64,000 nucleotides of DNA from Snodgrassella gandavensis (GTDB lineage: Bacteria; Pseudomonadota; Gammaproteobacteria; Burkholderiales; Neisseriaceae), in contig NZ_CAJZCE010000011.1 in NCBI RefSeq assembly GCF_914768025.1, positions 22,361-86,360 on the forward strand, read 5' to 3'. Shown in pieces: positions 63,895 to 64,000 of the stretch. Both the position numbers and the translations under genes were made by a program. The notes below the pieces were generated by a model. It saw nothing but the letters and a program-made list of their open reading frames with translations, did no database searches and was not told the DNA's origin. How positions within the stretch are numbered: position 1 is the stretch's first letter; each line of letters opens with the position of its first letter.

Positions 63895-64000
63895 CTACTC
63901 ATCGGCATTCGTTCTAACACAATGACTGTCTGATGAGTAAAATAAATTCTCTAGCTGCTTTTCTTTAGCCAGTCCTTTTGTCTCTACCCAAGTTTGCCAA
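63895..64000 (-). CDS. 3' end of an unrecognised gene, cut by the window
   Basis: The minus strand is open from the window edge to TAG at 63895. The last 34 residues are charged and protein-like (WQTWVETKGLAKEKQLENLF, then YSSDSHCVRTNADE). Too short to assign. Confidence 0.4.
   Translation of the reverse strand, partial: WQTWVETKGLAKEKQLENLFYSSDSHCVRTNADE

Noticed and set aside
1..64000. CRISPR arrays and Neisseriaceae DNA uptake sequences.
   Set aside because: No regularly spaced repeats were seen. The terminator stems do not contain any uptake-sequence dialect I recognise, though a species-specific dialect cannot be excluded by eye.

Overview
The window looks like a chromosome segment of a low-GC member of the Neisseriaceae. 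This is inferred from the gene content, the type IV prepilin-like gene and the tmRNA tag, which reads (A)ANDESYALAA, one residue away from what I recall of the Neisseria tag. A bee-gut Snodgrassella-type organism is my best guess, but the sequence alone does not prove the genus.

Positions 1-33,000 are housekeeping DNA. mfd (+) faces a minus-strand block: glyQ-glyS, a small hypothetical gene, gmhB, plsC, a broken copy of the 3' end of mfd, and a YgjP-type metallopeptidase. Plus-strand genes follow: hemolysin III family, an orphan metQ, DUF2288, a minor-pilin-like gene and a secreted hypothetical. Then come a META lipoprotein, a CinA-N-like gene, serC and an exported FAD oxidase. A decayed stretch at 17,971-19,195 holds recognisable remains of nadC (-) and nadB (+). 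Next are a TlpA-like thioredoxin, an ArsC-like/SanA-like pair, hemL, a Thr/Lys-rich exported protein and a QseBC-like two-component pair. A compact minus-strand run, murI-purN-DUF3108-rsmB-grxD-upp, lies beside tsaE-amiC (+).

Positions 33,244-61,240 are the striking part: two complete contractile tail cassettes in tandem, both on the minus strand, with no capsid, portal, terminase, integrase, transposase, replication, repressor or lysis gene between them. Cassette 1 (33.2-47.3 kb) is of phage Mu type: Gp37, Gp38, sheath, tube, Gp41 with a frameshift extension, tape measure, N, P, Gp45, 46, 47, 48 and fibres. Cassette 2 (47.7-61.2 kb) is of P2 type: Gp37-like, FI, FII, E/E', T, U, X, D, V, W, J, I, fibre and fibre assembly. 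This suggests two tailocins (headless phage-tail particles) of different ancestry. Their fibre and fibre-assembly genes are nevertheless close relatives, and the fibre loci carry tandem duplications, broken copies and recombination scars. Strong intrinsic terminators sit inside both operons, and one sits in the leader of cassette 2. This fits graded expression (much sheath and tube, little tape measure and baseplate) and possible antitermination control. A small lipoprotein gene and its broken twin lie antisense inside the cassette 2 fibre locus.

The right flank (61.5-64 kb) holds tRNA-Ser(GGA), DUF441 and DUF1841 genes, tmRNA (ssrA) and the 3' end of an unrecognised minus-strand gene.
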